DNA from: Candidatus Obscuribacterales bacterium
GTDB taxonomy: Bacteria; Cyanobacteriota; Vampirovibrionia; Obscuribacterales; Obscuribacteraceae
Direction: 5' to 3'
NCBI GenBank assembly: GCA_020054205.1
Contig: JAGVLS010000004.1
Location: forward strand, 167,518-231,517
DNA length: 64,000 bases
Under the pieces are notes generated by a model. That model was not told the origin of the DNA, made no database searches, and was given only the letters and a program-made list of their open reading frames with translations. Below are positions 35,401 to 42,006 of this stretch, piece by piece. Each line of letters starts with the position of its first letter. The stretch's first letter is position 1. Position numbers and translations under genes: made by a program.

Positions 35401-35579
35401 TCCAGTGGCGCCAAAGATGGTGCAGCGGTAAGAACTTGCACCTGGACGTTGGTAATGTCCGGCACTGCATCTATCGGCAACTTTTGCAGGCTAAAGCAGC
35501 CGGTACCAATGAGGAAAAATACCACCATCAAAACCAAAAGCGGCTGTTTTATTGAGAATCGGATAATGCCGTCTATCAT
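32409..35579 (-). CDS. czcA: CzcA-type RND heavy-metal efflux pump
   Basis: 1056 aa, normal length for the family, with 12 membrane spans and two large periplasmic loops. In the fourth span the sequence A-I-D-F-G-L-I-V-D-G-A-V-V-M-V-E-N carries the D-F-G...D-G pattern of the HME1 group (Co, Zn, Cd), with the proton-relay Asp pair. The N-terminal I-D-A-V-P-D-I-T-N-V-Q-V-Q-V and C-terminal R-P-L-A-T-V-V-I-G-G motifs are typical. Proton-driven antiport from the periplasm through CzcB and CzcC. The start overlaps the adaptor gene's stop by one base (TGATG). Confidence 0.95.
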   Translation of the reverse strand: MIDGIIRFSIKQPLLVLMVVFFLIGTGCFSLQKLPIDAVPDITNVQVQVLTAAPSLAPLEVERQITFPIEIAMSGLPGVSQVRSVSKFGLSAVTIVFDDAVDTYFARQLVLERLSTVRQQIPDSIGSPEMGPISTGLGEIYQYEVRPASGGVRDPIALRTIQDWIVRRQLMGTQGVAEVNSYGGKKKQYQVRVDPAKLQAYGLTMRDVLNAVIANNGNVGGAYIEHSGEQYVLRGIGLAQTTNQIANIIVKTGKEGVPIFVRDVATVTIGSQVRQGAVLADGKGEIVAGIVMMLKGENSRTVVENAKERVAQIRKTLPPGIEVVPFYDRSELVDRTIHTVESNLFEGAILVIVVLLVVLGNWRGALLVASVIPLSMLFAAICMNAFKVSGNLMSLGAIDFGLIVDGAVVMVENAVRRLAEAQHERLSEDRKTTILKACLEVGRPVVFAVAIIAIVYLPIFSLSGIEGKMFKPMSMTIVFALAGSLLLSLTYVPAILTLVMTGPVTEKESWLLRVVKPLYRRALLLASVYRTQTFAIAASLLVFSAITFPMLGSEFIPRLDEGAFAIQMQQLPSVSLAQSIASATQAENVLMSFPEVTKVVSKIGRAEVATDPMGVESVDMYVALKPISEWKSAKTREELIEKMSKGLEDAVPQAVFSFSQPIELRTAELIAGVRSDIAVKVFGDDLKVLRETAEKISRVISKVPGAEDVKVEQTAGLPQLSIEANRDAIARYGINVEDVNNIVQSIIAGQPAGIVYEGEQRFDMIVRLSEPSGHDMESIKSLLVSAPPIATGSTGALIPLSALAKISVEEGPAQISREDRRRRIVVELNVRGRDIGSFVKDAQVAIEKEIKLPEGYYITWGGQFENLQRATLMLSIVVPIALLLIFILLFMTFGSVSQALLIYTGIPFAVVGGVFALAIRGMPFSISAGVGFIALSGVAVLNGVVMVSYINSLKEHMDTESAVIQGALTRLRPVLMTALVASLGFFPMAFSGSAGAEVQRPLATVVIGGLITSSLLTLLLLPNLFIWFENTAKRLEGRNGRKKRKGEKPETEPMIK

Positions 35580-36949
35580 CAGTCCTCATCTCCGAATTGC
35601 TCTCTAAGTAATTTCGACTTCAAGACAAATGAACCGTTGACGGCAACTTGCTCACCGACACGAACACCGCTCACAACAGGAACCATTCCGGAACTGGCTG
35701 TTCCTACCTTGACTTGGCGAACAGCAAATTTACCGCTACTTTCCTTCACGAAGACTATCGGCTTGCCTTCGACAGTTTGCACGGCAGCGTCCGGTACATA
35801 GGCTATTGCTTGAGCAGCTACTGGAATTTCAAATTTAATCTGAGCAAATGTGCCGACTTGAATTTTGTTATTTGGATTAGCTATCTCAATTCGTACTCTT
35901 GAAGTACGTGTATCTTCATTGAGACGCGGATCTACATAGCTGACCTTTCCGGCTACTTCTTTGCTGCCAAGCTTTACTGTTGCCGGACTGCCTATATGTA
36001 TCGTTGCCATTTGGGTCTCCGGCACATTCGCTATCACCCAAAGAATGGCCGTGTTGGCTATCGTGAGAAGCGGCTTTCCTTGCTCAAATCCTGCACCTGT
36101 GTTAACGAAACGTTCAATTACCGTGCCGGATATTGGTGATCGCAGTTCTATTTTGGAAATATTGTGCTCAACGCCCTCACTTTCGCTAAGATGTGCATCC
36201 AGGGCTTTAAGGCTATCGCGAATATGTTCAGTCTCCGTTTGGGCAGTTTGCAGCTCTGCCTTGGCTTCAGATACCTCACGGTTGAGCGAAATGTCCTTTT
36301 GGAAGTTGTAGTCTGCTTTTGCTCTATCGGATTCAGACTGTGCTGCCACCAAGTCTTTGCGTGCAGTTAGCCCCTCTGAAACAAGCAGCTTTGTGCGCTT
36401 GAGCGTGGATTCGGCCTCATCGAGACTCGCCTTTGCTTTCAATACTGAAACACGATTTGCTGCTTGCTGCACTCGATCCAAGTTGATTTTTGCCAGCCGC
36501 AGTCTCGTTTCTGCCTCGTGCAATTTCCCGTGTTGTTCGGCGACTTGCGGGCTGTCTATGCGAAGCAGGAGACTACCGGCTTTGACATTGTCACCCAGTG
36601 CAACATAGATGTGTTCCACGCGGCCAGCCACTAGTAGCGTCACCTGTTGCAGTTGCTGCTGATTAGGCTCTACCGTGCCCGCTACCGTAAATACTGATTC
36701 TGGAGCCTGAGACCCAACTGTTACTACTTGTACTCCAGCTGCCGCGCTATTTATATCGACTGTGTTACCGGAGGCTTCTTTTTCTTCCTTCGCCGGCTCA
36801 TTTGGTGCCCGTTTTGACAGACCAAACCAGAGGACGATACAGAGTATCCCCGTAATGCCTATGATCATGGCTGTTATAAACCAGCCACGCACTTTTTTCG
36901 GCGGCTCTTTTGTACCTAATGGTGACTCTATCTCCTCAGGCGCTTGCAT
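35579..36949 (-). CDS. czcB: RND periplasmic adaptor (CzcB-like)
   Basis: 456 aa. One N-terminal membrane anchor (about 25-44), lipoyl/barrel-sandwich half motifs (G-R-V-E-H-I-Y-V-A-L-G-D-N-V-K-A-G ... I-S-G-T-V-I-E-R-F-V-N-T-G), a long helical hairpin between them (135-250), then beta-barrel and membrane-proximal domains. It links CzcA to the outer-membrane channel. GGAG lies 8 bases before the ATG. Second gene of the minus-strand operon after the small Cys-rich gene at 37032. Confidence 0.93.
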   Translation of the reverse strand: MQAPEEIESPLGTKEPPKKVRGWFITAMIIGITGILCIVLWFGLSKRAPNEPAKEEKEASGNTVDINSAAAGVQVVTVGSQAPESVFTVAGTVEPNQQQLQQVTLLVAGRVEHIYVALGDNVKAGSLLLRIDSPQVAEQHGKLHEAETRLRLAKINLDRVQQAANRVSVLKAKASLDEAESTLKRTKLLVSEGLTARKDLVAAQSESDRAKADYNFQKDISLNREVSEAKAELQTAQTETEHIRDSLKALDAHLSESEGVEHNISKIELRSPISGTVIERFVNTGAGFEQGKPLLTIANTAILWVIANVPETQMATIHIGSPATVKLGSKEVAGKVSYVDPRLNEDTRTSRVRIEIANPNNKIQVGTFAQIKFEIPVAAQAIAYVPDAAVQTVEGKPIVFVKESSGKFAVRQVKVGTASSGMVPVVSGVRVGEQVAVNGSFVLKSKLLREQFGDED

Positions 36950-37031
36950 CTGAGTAACTCCTTCATTGATTTGAGCGAAACAAAAATACGCAACAGCTAG
37001 GCTGTCGCGTCAAAAGTTTTTGTGTTCACGT

Positions 37032-37424
37032 TCAAATAAGGAGTCGTTGATGTAAGGAAACGAGTGTTTCTGCCCTGCTCCATGGCGGAGCCTTATTCAC
37101 ACCACTTTTTGCCAGGGCGGACGAGGCGATGCTAGCAGGTAGAGAGAAAGAAGGAATCGCCGTCGGTAGATCGGCTTGAAACTCAATCTGACTCAGCGTA
37201 ACAGAGCCTACAAACGGTATTTTTTTGTGACTGAAACAGCAGTTTGTCGTGTGCCCACAGTCGTTGCAGATGTCACTGAAAGCATTGGCAAAGGCTGATA
37301 CGACCTGACTAGGCGATGTTACCTCCGGTGGACAGAGGCATTGTTCTAAGTTTCCATTGTTCAGGTTGGCACCGAAACAAAGAAGCATTATTAGTAAGGA
37401 GACGAAAATAGCTTTCTTTTTCAT
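37032..37424 (-). CDS. Small Cys-rich exported protein (family member 1)
   Basis: 130 aa. Signal peptide (M-K-K-K-A-I-F-V-S-L-L-I-M-L-L-C), then a Cys-rich stretch C-L-C-P-P ... D-I-C-N-D-C-G-H-T-T-N-C-C-F-S-H (about 29-70) with six to seven Cys and two His, then a low-complexity linker, and the C-terminus A-P-P-W-S ... L-H-Q-R-L-L-I. Two other genes here (54247, 63630) share the plan of signal peptide, CC pairs and a P-P...L-x-x-R-x-L-L/I end, all beside RND metal pumps. First gene of the minus-strand Czc operon, divergent from the ArsR gene at 37551. Probably a periplasmic thiophilic-metal binder or sensor; not a family I can name. Confidence 0.7.
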   Translation of the reverse strand: MKKKAIFVSLLIMLLCFGANLNNGNLEQCLCPPEVTSPSQVVSAFANAFSDICNDCGHTTNCCFSHKKIPFVGSVTLSQIEFQADLPTAIPSFSLPASIASSALAKSGVNKAPPWSRAETLVSLHQRLLI

Positions 37425-37497
37425 ACCAATCAGTCATTTCGTGGGAAGCCTGCTTATCTCACACTTGCCTTCGTGCTGCAACCCAAACCCGTATCTC

Positions 37498-37552
37498 TTG
37501 ACAAAAAATACACTAAGCAAGCTTAATTGCTATCATATCATTAGCTACTGAT
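37498..37552 (+). promoter_or_regulatory. Divergent promoter region with ArsR operator ATATCA-N8-TGAT
   Basis: A perfect -35 hexamer TTGACA lies at 37498-37503; a good -10 is not obvious (TTAATT at 37523 is the best candidate, with a long spacer). ATATCA (37535-37540), eight bases, then TGAT (37549-37552) makes an operator half-site pair that overlaps the ATG at 37551. The same arrangement occurs before the second ArsR gene, including the shared core ACTGAT. Confidence 0.6.
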
Positions 37553-37892
37553 GGACTTCAAATCGATGTCAATAGGCACAAAACGGCGTGCAATCAAGGC
37601 CAAATTTTTCAGAGGACTCGCCGACGAATCAAGACTATCAATATTAGAAACTTTGGCAGCCTCAGAAAAAACCGTGAGCGAAATCGTTCAACTCACTACG
37701 TTGACTCAGCCCAATGTATCAAACCATTTGAGCTGCCTGAAACGCTGCGGGTTGGTCACAAGCCGGCAAGAGGGTCGCAACGTGACTTATGCGCTGAATG
37801 TGACAAAAGTCCTGGATCTGCTGTTAATCACTGAGGAAATATTGGATGCTTGTGCGACCCAGGTCGATCGAAGCCAGGAGTGCGTACAATAA
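37551..37892 (+). CDS. ArsR/SmtB-family metal repressor, CmtR-like (1)
   Basis: 113 aa winged-helix repressor (F-F-R-G-L-A-D-E-S-R-L-S-I-L-E-T-L; Q-P-N-V-S-N-H-L recognition helix; R-N-V-T-Y-A wing). The recognition helix is followed by S-C-L-K-R-C-G: the C-x3-C pair, together with C-terminal Cys residues (D-A-C, E-C-V-Q), matches CmtR, the Cd/Pb sensor. Metal binding should release it from DNA. The ATG at 37551 lies within the candidate operator, so translation may start at the in-frame ATG at 37566; no strong ribosome-binding site precedes either. Divergent from the Czc operon it probably controls. Confidence 0.9.
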   Translation: MDFKSMSIGTKRRAIKAKFFRGLADESRLSILETLAASEKTVSEIVQLTTLTQPNVSNHLSCLKRCGLVTSRQEGRNVTYALNVTKVLDLLLITEEILDACATQVDRSQECVQ

Positions 37893-38138
37893 TCAATTAC
37901 GTTTCCACGCGTAAGACATGAGCAAGATAGTTATAACAGCCCAAATGGCGGCAGCAGAAAAATTTAAAGTCTGCGTGTACTGAATGCCAAAAAGACTGAA
38001 CGTAATGCCGTAGAGTCCTAATGTTCCGTGTACGAGGACTTGGTTAGCTGCAAAGCCGGAGAAAAATTTGCCGATATCCTTTTTCCGATTGCTGCTACTT
38101 ATGATTTTTTGTCGAGGACTTTCTGTTTGAACGTTCAT
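37893..38138 (-). CDS. Small two-TM membrane protein
   Basis: 81 aa. Residues 1-25 are polar, 30-50 and 58-76 are hydrophobic. Not recognised. It is convergent with the ArsR gene with no gap, and follows the ferritin-like gene on the minus strand, so it may be the last gene of a small unit 40144-37893. No metal-binding residues stand out. Confidence 0.6.
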   Translation of the reverse strand: MNVQTESPRQKIISSSNRKKDIGKFFSGFAANQVLVHGTLGLYGITFSLFGIQYTQTLNFSAAAIWAVITILLMSYAWKRN

Positions 38139-38264
38139 TAGCTTAAAGCCTCATATTAGAAATGCCGGCCATGGCCATAAAGAAGGCACAAATGCAAACC
38201 CAGAAGTTCCCAATTCCGTCCAAACCGTTGCAAATTGTTATAAAACCAGCTCTCTGTCCGGCAC

Positions 38265-38678
38265 TTAGCTGCCATGCATATGCTGAAGTATCAAGTGGGA
38301 TTTTTCTTGCTGCGGTATAAGTTCCCAGATGGCTAACTCTTTGGACGGGCCTTGCAACTCGCTCAATACATCATGGTATGTGCGCAAAGTTTTTGTCTCT
38401 CCTTTGAATAAATTTGAAATCGGGTTCTCGCCTCTTTCCCAGGACTCAGCGCCTGTTAGCTTTGGAACAGCCTCCCGTCCCCAGGTCTCGGCAATTATTT
38501 CCGTTAGCCGATGCGCTCTGCGAGCATGTGACCTCTGACACTCAAGCAATAAGTCGTATAGCGTTGAATCCTTCAATGCGACAAGTGCTGTCTTGTAAGC
38601 GTTAACAGCCTGAATCTCTTCCACAAGAAGTTTCTTTAATGGCTCCAATGATTTTTCTCCAGAACTTTCAACGGGCAT
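38265..38678 (-). CDS. Ferritin-like / DUF2383-type four-helix protein
   Basis: 137 aa, all-helical. E-E-I-Q-A-V-N-A-Y (about 22-30), R-S-H-A-R-R-A-H-R-L and Q-Q-E-K-S-H are spaced like the Glu/His ligands of ferritin-like proteins such as DUF2383, so a di-metal site is plausible. GAAGGAGGG directly before the ATG at 38678 fixes the start (an in-frame ATG at 38699 is rejected). It follows the unknown 480-aa gene by 23 bases and is probably co-transcribed with it. Possible stress or metal-storage function. Confidence 0.7.
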   Translation of the reverse strand: MPVESSGEKSLEPLKKLLVEEIQAVNAYKTALVALKDSTLYDLLLECQRSHARRAHRLTEIIAETWGREAVPKLTGAESWERGENPISNLFKGETKTLRTYHDVLSELQGPSKELAIWELIPQQEKSHLILQHMHGS

Positions 38679-38701
38679 AGGACCCTCCTTCGTAAGCAAA
38701 G

Positions 38702-40144
38702 TTATCGATCTGTTGTTGCGGACGCTTCAATAGCCAGCTGAGCATCATTCAGCATGGCGAGTTCATCATCAAGTATCTGTGATAGAAGTGTGTGTTTCTT
38801 TTTTCCGCGGTAGTGATGAACTTCGCGCCGGACACCGTCACGAATTACCTCCTCGACACCGATTGCATTGCCAATACCGTATGTAATACCAGCCCGTCCG
38901 GTGACAAGGAACCGTTTATGAGCATCGTGGGTATAGCGATATGCACCAACTGTTGTTCCAATGCCATTTACGACCTTGCTAAATGATCCGCTCGAATCAA
39001 CCCCTGAGTCCAACACGCGAAACATCAATTTTTCCAGCGCGTGGCTGCGCTCTTGCGCATTCAGCTTTTGATGCGACTCTAATATACCGATAACCGCTTG
39101 CCCGGCCTTTTGCCATGCTGCAAGTTCCGTGCTGGAACATAAACTGGTGTCTTCCGGCCTCTGCAATTGAGTCAAATAACCTTTGAGCCTCACCAGATCG
39201 CAGACATCGTCGGCACCAACCTGCTTCAGTAATACAGCGTGGGCATCGCGTCGCCGTAAGATATCTGTTGCTGTAACCGCAAATGGAGTCAGGATATTCA
39301 CAGAGCCTGTTGTGATATCGGTAATACCACCCACGCCACCATATCGCGTTCGTTTGATCGGGTTTGATTTGTACTTGTGGGGGACGATCACTCCCGAGTA
39401 CAGCGAACCGGCTCCAGATACAAGGTTACTTGAGCCTGTCAAAAACAACTGCGTCTTGCGCCGTGCATTTTTGCCTTTTACGTCAGCATAGAGTGCCCGA
39501 AACTCAGTTAGCACTGCATCTTGCATGTCGCTGAGGAAGGTCTCTTCGCTCTGATAGTGTGAGCGCATTGTCTCAGGCAACCGAAAAACCAGAGCCGACC
39601 GCTCCTTCATCAGTTCCAATAGTTCCTTGTATAACAGTTCTGCATCACTGGCAATGGATTTAGGATCAACCCTGGCTAGGCGCTCTTTCCGTGCATCTAT
39701 AGCGTCTTTCGATACCTCTACCAGCACTCCGCCAACACCGACGCCATTGGCTATGACTCTGATAATGGTGGCATTCTCAAATAAATTATTTGGCGCCTTC
39801 TTTGGCATATTGGCGTAATGCAGTCGGCCCGCGCCGGACATAAATGCGCCAACACTAGTCAAACTGCTGTTGGCAAGAGCATAGAGCGAGAATCTGCGCT
39901 CGCGCCCCAATCTCCTGGATTCAGTTTGCTTCTTAAGACTGATGCCAAGCCGCAGTATTTTCAGCTCTTTCACCAATATACGACTGCTTAGTGTCTCAAT
40001 GTCATGAGTATCGTCAGCCTGAGCCGGCGAGCAGCTGGCAAGAACCAACAGAATCACAATTGGCAGCACGAACCAGGTGTCGACTGGATAGACCTTCTGG
40101 TAATGATACTTTTCAACCCGCATTGGTTTGGATGAACTACTCAT
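38702..40144 (-). CDS. Unknown envelope protein with lipobox
   Basis: 480 aa, not recognised. A hydrophobic segment (25-38) ends in L-A-S-C-S-P-A-Q-A, which could be a lipobox or signal peptide site, preceded by an unusually long polar N-terminus. Two further Gly-rich hydrophobic regions (S-S-L-T-S-V-G-A-F-M-S-G-A-G near 93-106, and I-R-V-I-A-N-G-V-G-V-G-G near 127-138) are echoed later by S-S-N-L-V-S-G-A-G-S-L-Y-S-G (about 237) and V-N-G-I-G-T-T-V-G-A (about 390), suggesting an internally repeated membrane-inserting protein. It is divergent from the second ArsR gene across a shared operator, so it is probably metal-regulated. Confidence 0.65.
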   Translation of the reverse strand: MSSSSKPMRVEKYHYQKVYPVDTWFVLPIVILLVLASCSPAQADDTHDIETLSSRILVKELKILRLGISLKKQTESRRLGRERRFSLYALANSSLTSVGAFMSGAGRLHYANMPKKAPNNLFENATIIRVIANGVGVGGVLVEVSKDAIDARKERLARVDPKSIASDAELLYKELLELMKERSALVFRLPETMRSHYQSEETFLSDMQDAVLTEFRALYADVKGKNARRKTQLFLTGSSNLVSGAGSLYSGVIVPHKYKSNPIKRTRYGGVGGITDITTGSVNILTPFAVTATDILRRRDAHAVLLKQVGADDVCDLVRLKGYLTQLQRPEDTSLCSSTELAAWQKAGQAVIGILESHQKLNAQERSHALEKLMFRVLDSGVDSSGSFSKVVNGIGTTVGAYRYTHDAHKRFLVTGRAGITYGIGNAIGVEEVIRDGVRREVHHYRGKKKHTLLSQILDDELAMLNDAQLAIEASATTDR

Positions 40145-40167
40145 ATTACTAAGTGCTGATGTCTTGT

Positions 40168-40192
40168 TATAATATCACCCAGTACTGATATT
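40168..40192 (+). promoter_or_regulatory. ArsR operator overlapping a -10 box, shared by divergent genes
   Basis: A perfect 7-base inverted repeat AATATCA (40171-40177) and TGATATT (40186-40192), 8 bases apart, overlaps a consensus TATAAT (40168-40173) for the plus-strand ArsR gene. It lies in the 61-base gap between the divergent 480-aa gene and the ArsR gene. Its core matches the site at 37535-37552. Confidence 0.75.
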
Positions 40193-40205
40193 TAAAGGAA
40201 TCATC

Positions 40206-40529
40206 ATGCGGGCGAAAACAACTGCCACAAGCCTCAACTGCAAGTTATTCCGAGGGCTGGGCGACAGTTCGCGCCTGTCCATATTAGAGGCGCTATGTGA
40301 AGGTCCGATGACGGTCTCTGAAATTATTGAAAAGACTACTTTGAACCAGTCAAATGTCTCTAATCATCTTGCTTGTCTGCGCGAATGCGGGCTTGTTGTC
40401 AGCAGTTCCGAGGGGCGTTTCGTTTGGTACCGGCTCAAAGACGAGCGAATTGCCAGTCTATTGCAACTGGCGAGCCAGATAACAAAAGAAACAGCCGAAG
40501 GACTCGATGAGTGCACTCGCTATGAATAA
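40206..40529 (+). CDS. ArsR/SmtB-family metal repressor, CmtR-like (2)
   Basis: 107 aa, clearly paralogous to the repressor at 37551 (shared L-F/F-F-R-G-L, S-R-L-S-I-L-E, Q-S/P-N-V-S-N-H-L). It has the CmtR-type A-C-L-R-E-C-G after the recognition helix and a C-terminal Cys (D-E-C-T). Probably senses Cd, Pb or a similar soft ion and represses the downstream efflux operon and the divergent gene. AAAGGAA precedes the ATG. Its last 23 bases overlap the TolC gene, placing it at the head of the plus-strand operon. Confidence 0.92.
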   Translation: MRAKTTATSLNCKLFRGLGDSSRLSILEALCEGPMTVSEIIEKTTLNQSNVSNHLACLRECGLVVSSSEGRFVWYRLKDERIASLLQLASQITKETAEGLDECTRYE

Positions 40530-41994
40530 TTGTCGCAATGCACGATTTTCGGTGGCACCGCATGTGGTGCACGCTGCCTGGCTGATTTGTCTCTTACTAA
40601 ATCCAGCTTGCGCCTTGGCAGCATCAGGTCCGATCTTTGAACAAAATCCACCAGGAAGTACCAGCAGCACTCCGGTACTGAGGCCGACTGCTCCAGAAAA
40701 TACGCCTGGTGAACTACCCAATGCGGACTTTATACCTTCTACTGCTACGTACACACTGAGAGCGGAAAAGACCGTAGACTTAACGTTGAAAGGCGCCTTC
40801 GCAGAAGCGGAGGCGCATAATCCGGAGATTCTAAAATCAAAACAAGACGTGGCAATCGCCGAAGCCAGCATCATCAGTGCTGGAGCTATTCCAAATCCTC
40901 AGCTTGCCACCCAGCTAGGGTTTGGTCCTGCGTGGACGAAAACAATTGCGGGCAATACACAGCAAGTCGGTATCAATCAAATTGTTGAAACAGGCGGCAA
41001 GCGAGGAGCAAGACTGCAATTGGCTCGTTCGCAAAAAGCTGGAGCAACTCTTCAACTTGAATTTATTCGGTTTGACCTGCGCACGAGAATACGGCGAATC
41101 TATGCAGAGCTTGCCGCTGCGCAGGCATACGTAAACCTAATTGAGAGCCAGAGGGCTCTGACAGCTCGACTTGTCGATATCGCGGTTGAACGATTCAAAG
41201 CTGGCTCCTCACCGGAAGCGGAAATAATCCAGGCCAATCTCAATCTCAATCAATATGACACTCAGCGCAACGCCGCTCAAGGTCGTATCAGGCAGGCACA
41301 GATTCAACTAAGCACCCTTTTAGGCGAACCGGTTGCACCTAATTTGATCGCTATAGATCATGGATTGTTCGATTCAGAAAGTGTCAGCAACGAATTAGTT
41401 CCGGCCCCAGATAAACCTTTCCCTGACGAAGGCGCATTGCTAGAAGCGGCAATCAATGCGCGTCCTGATTTGATGGTGGCGAAGCAGCAACTCAATGTCT
41501 CAACTAAACAACTCAGACTGGCCAAAGCCCAACGCATACCGGATCTCATCTTGGGCTCTGGTTTCGCCTTTACTACCTTTGCGCCACCTGAGAAGCAACA
41601 ATTTGGCGCCTATTTGAACGTGAACGTAGACTTGCCAATCTTCTATCGGAAACAAGGAGAAATACTGAGTGCCCGACTCTCTATTGACCAAGCCAAAACG
41701 CAGTCGCTTATAACTCAAAACAAAGTCGTAGCTGAGGTCAAGGCAGCGCATGAAAACATCAGATTGACGCGAGCAAACATTTTCAAGTATCGAACACAGT
41801 TATTGGCGGCCGCTGCAGAAACAGTCCGGCTGGCAGAACTTGGCTACAAATACGGCCGCAACAGGCTTACAGATGTGATCCTTGCTCAGCAGTCTGCACA
41901 GCAAATAAATGTTGGCTATTTTGAGGCAGTTGTCTCTTACCAAAATGCGTGGGCTGACTTGGAAAGAGCCGTCGGCCGCCCGCTAGAGCTTTAA
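40507..41994 (+). CDS. Outer-membrane efflux protein (TolC/CzcC family)
   Basis: 495 aa. A signal peptide is present (V-V-H-A-A-W-L-I-C-L-L-L-N-P-A-C-A-L-A-A), then a Pro-rich linker to about 80 and two outer-membrane-factor repeats (A-G-A-I-P-N-P-Q-L-A-T-Q; G-Y-K-Y-G-R-N-R-L-T-D-V-I-L-A). The start overlaps the ArsR gene by 23 bases; an ATG at 40522 is an alternative. Forms the outer-membrane part of the CBA pump encoded next. Confidence 0.9.
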   Translation: MSALAMNNCRNARFSVAPHVVHAAWLICLLLNPACALAASGPIFEQNPPGSTSSTPVLRPTAPENTPGELPNADFIPSTATYTLRAEKTVDLTLKGAFAEAEAHNPEILKSKQDVAIAEASIISAGAIPNPQLATQLGFGPAWTKTIAGNTQQVGINQIVETGGKRGARLQLARSQKAGATLQLEFIRFDLRTRIRRIYAELAAAQAYVNLIESQRALTARLVDIAVERFKAGSSPEAEIIQANLNLNQYDTQRNAAQGRIRQAQIQLSTLLGEPVAPNLIAIDHGLFDSESVSNELVPAPDKPFPDEGALLEAAINARPDLMVAKQQLNVSTKQLRLAKAQRIPDLILGSGFAFTTFAPPEKQQFGAYLNVNVDLPIFYRKQGEILSARLSIDQAKTQSLITQNKVVAEVKAAHENIRLTRANIFKYRTQLLAAAAETVRLAELGYKYGRNRLTDVILAQQSAQQINVGYFEAVVSYQNAWADLERAVGRPLEL

Positions 41995-42006
41995 CAGGAG
42001 ATGTAA

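Noticed and set aside
38139..38264. Membrane-like frame (A-G-F-I-T-I-C-N-G-L-D...) on the minus strand between the ferritin-like gene and the 81-aa gene
   Set aside because: No start codon in that frame after the preceding stop and no ribosome-binding site; possibly a decayed gene.
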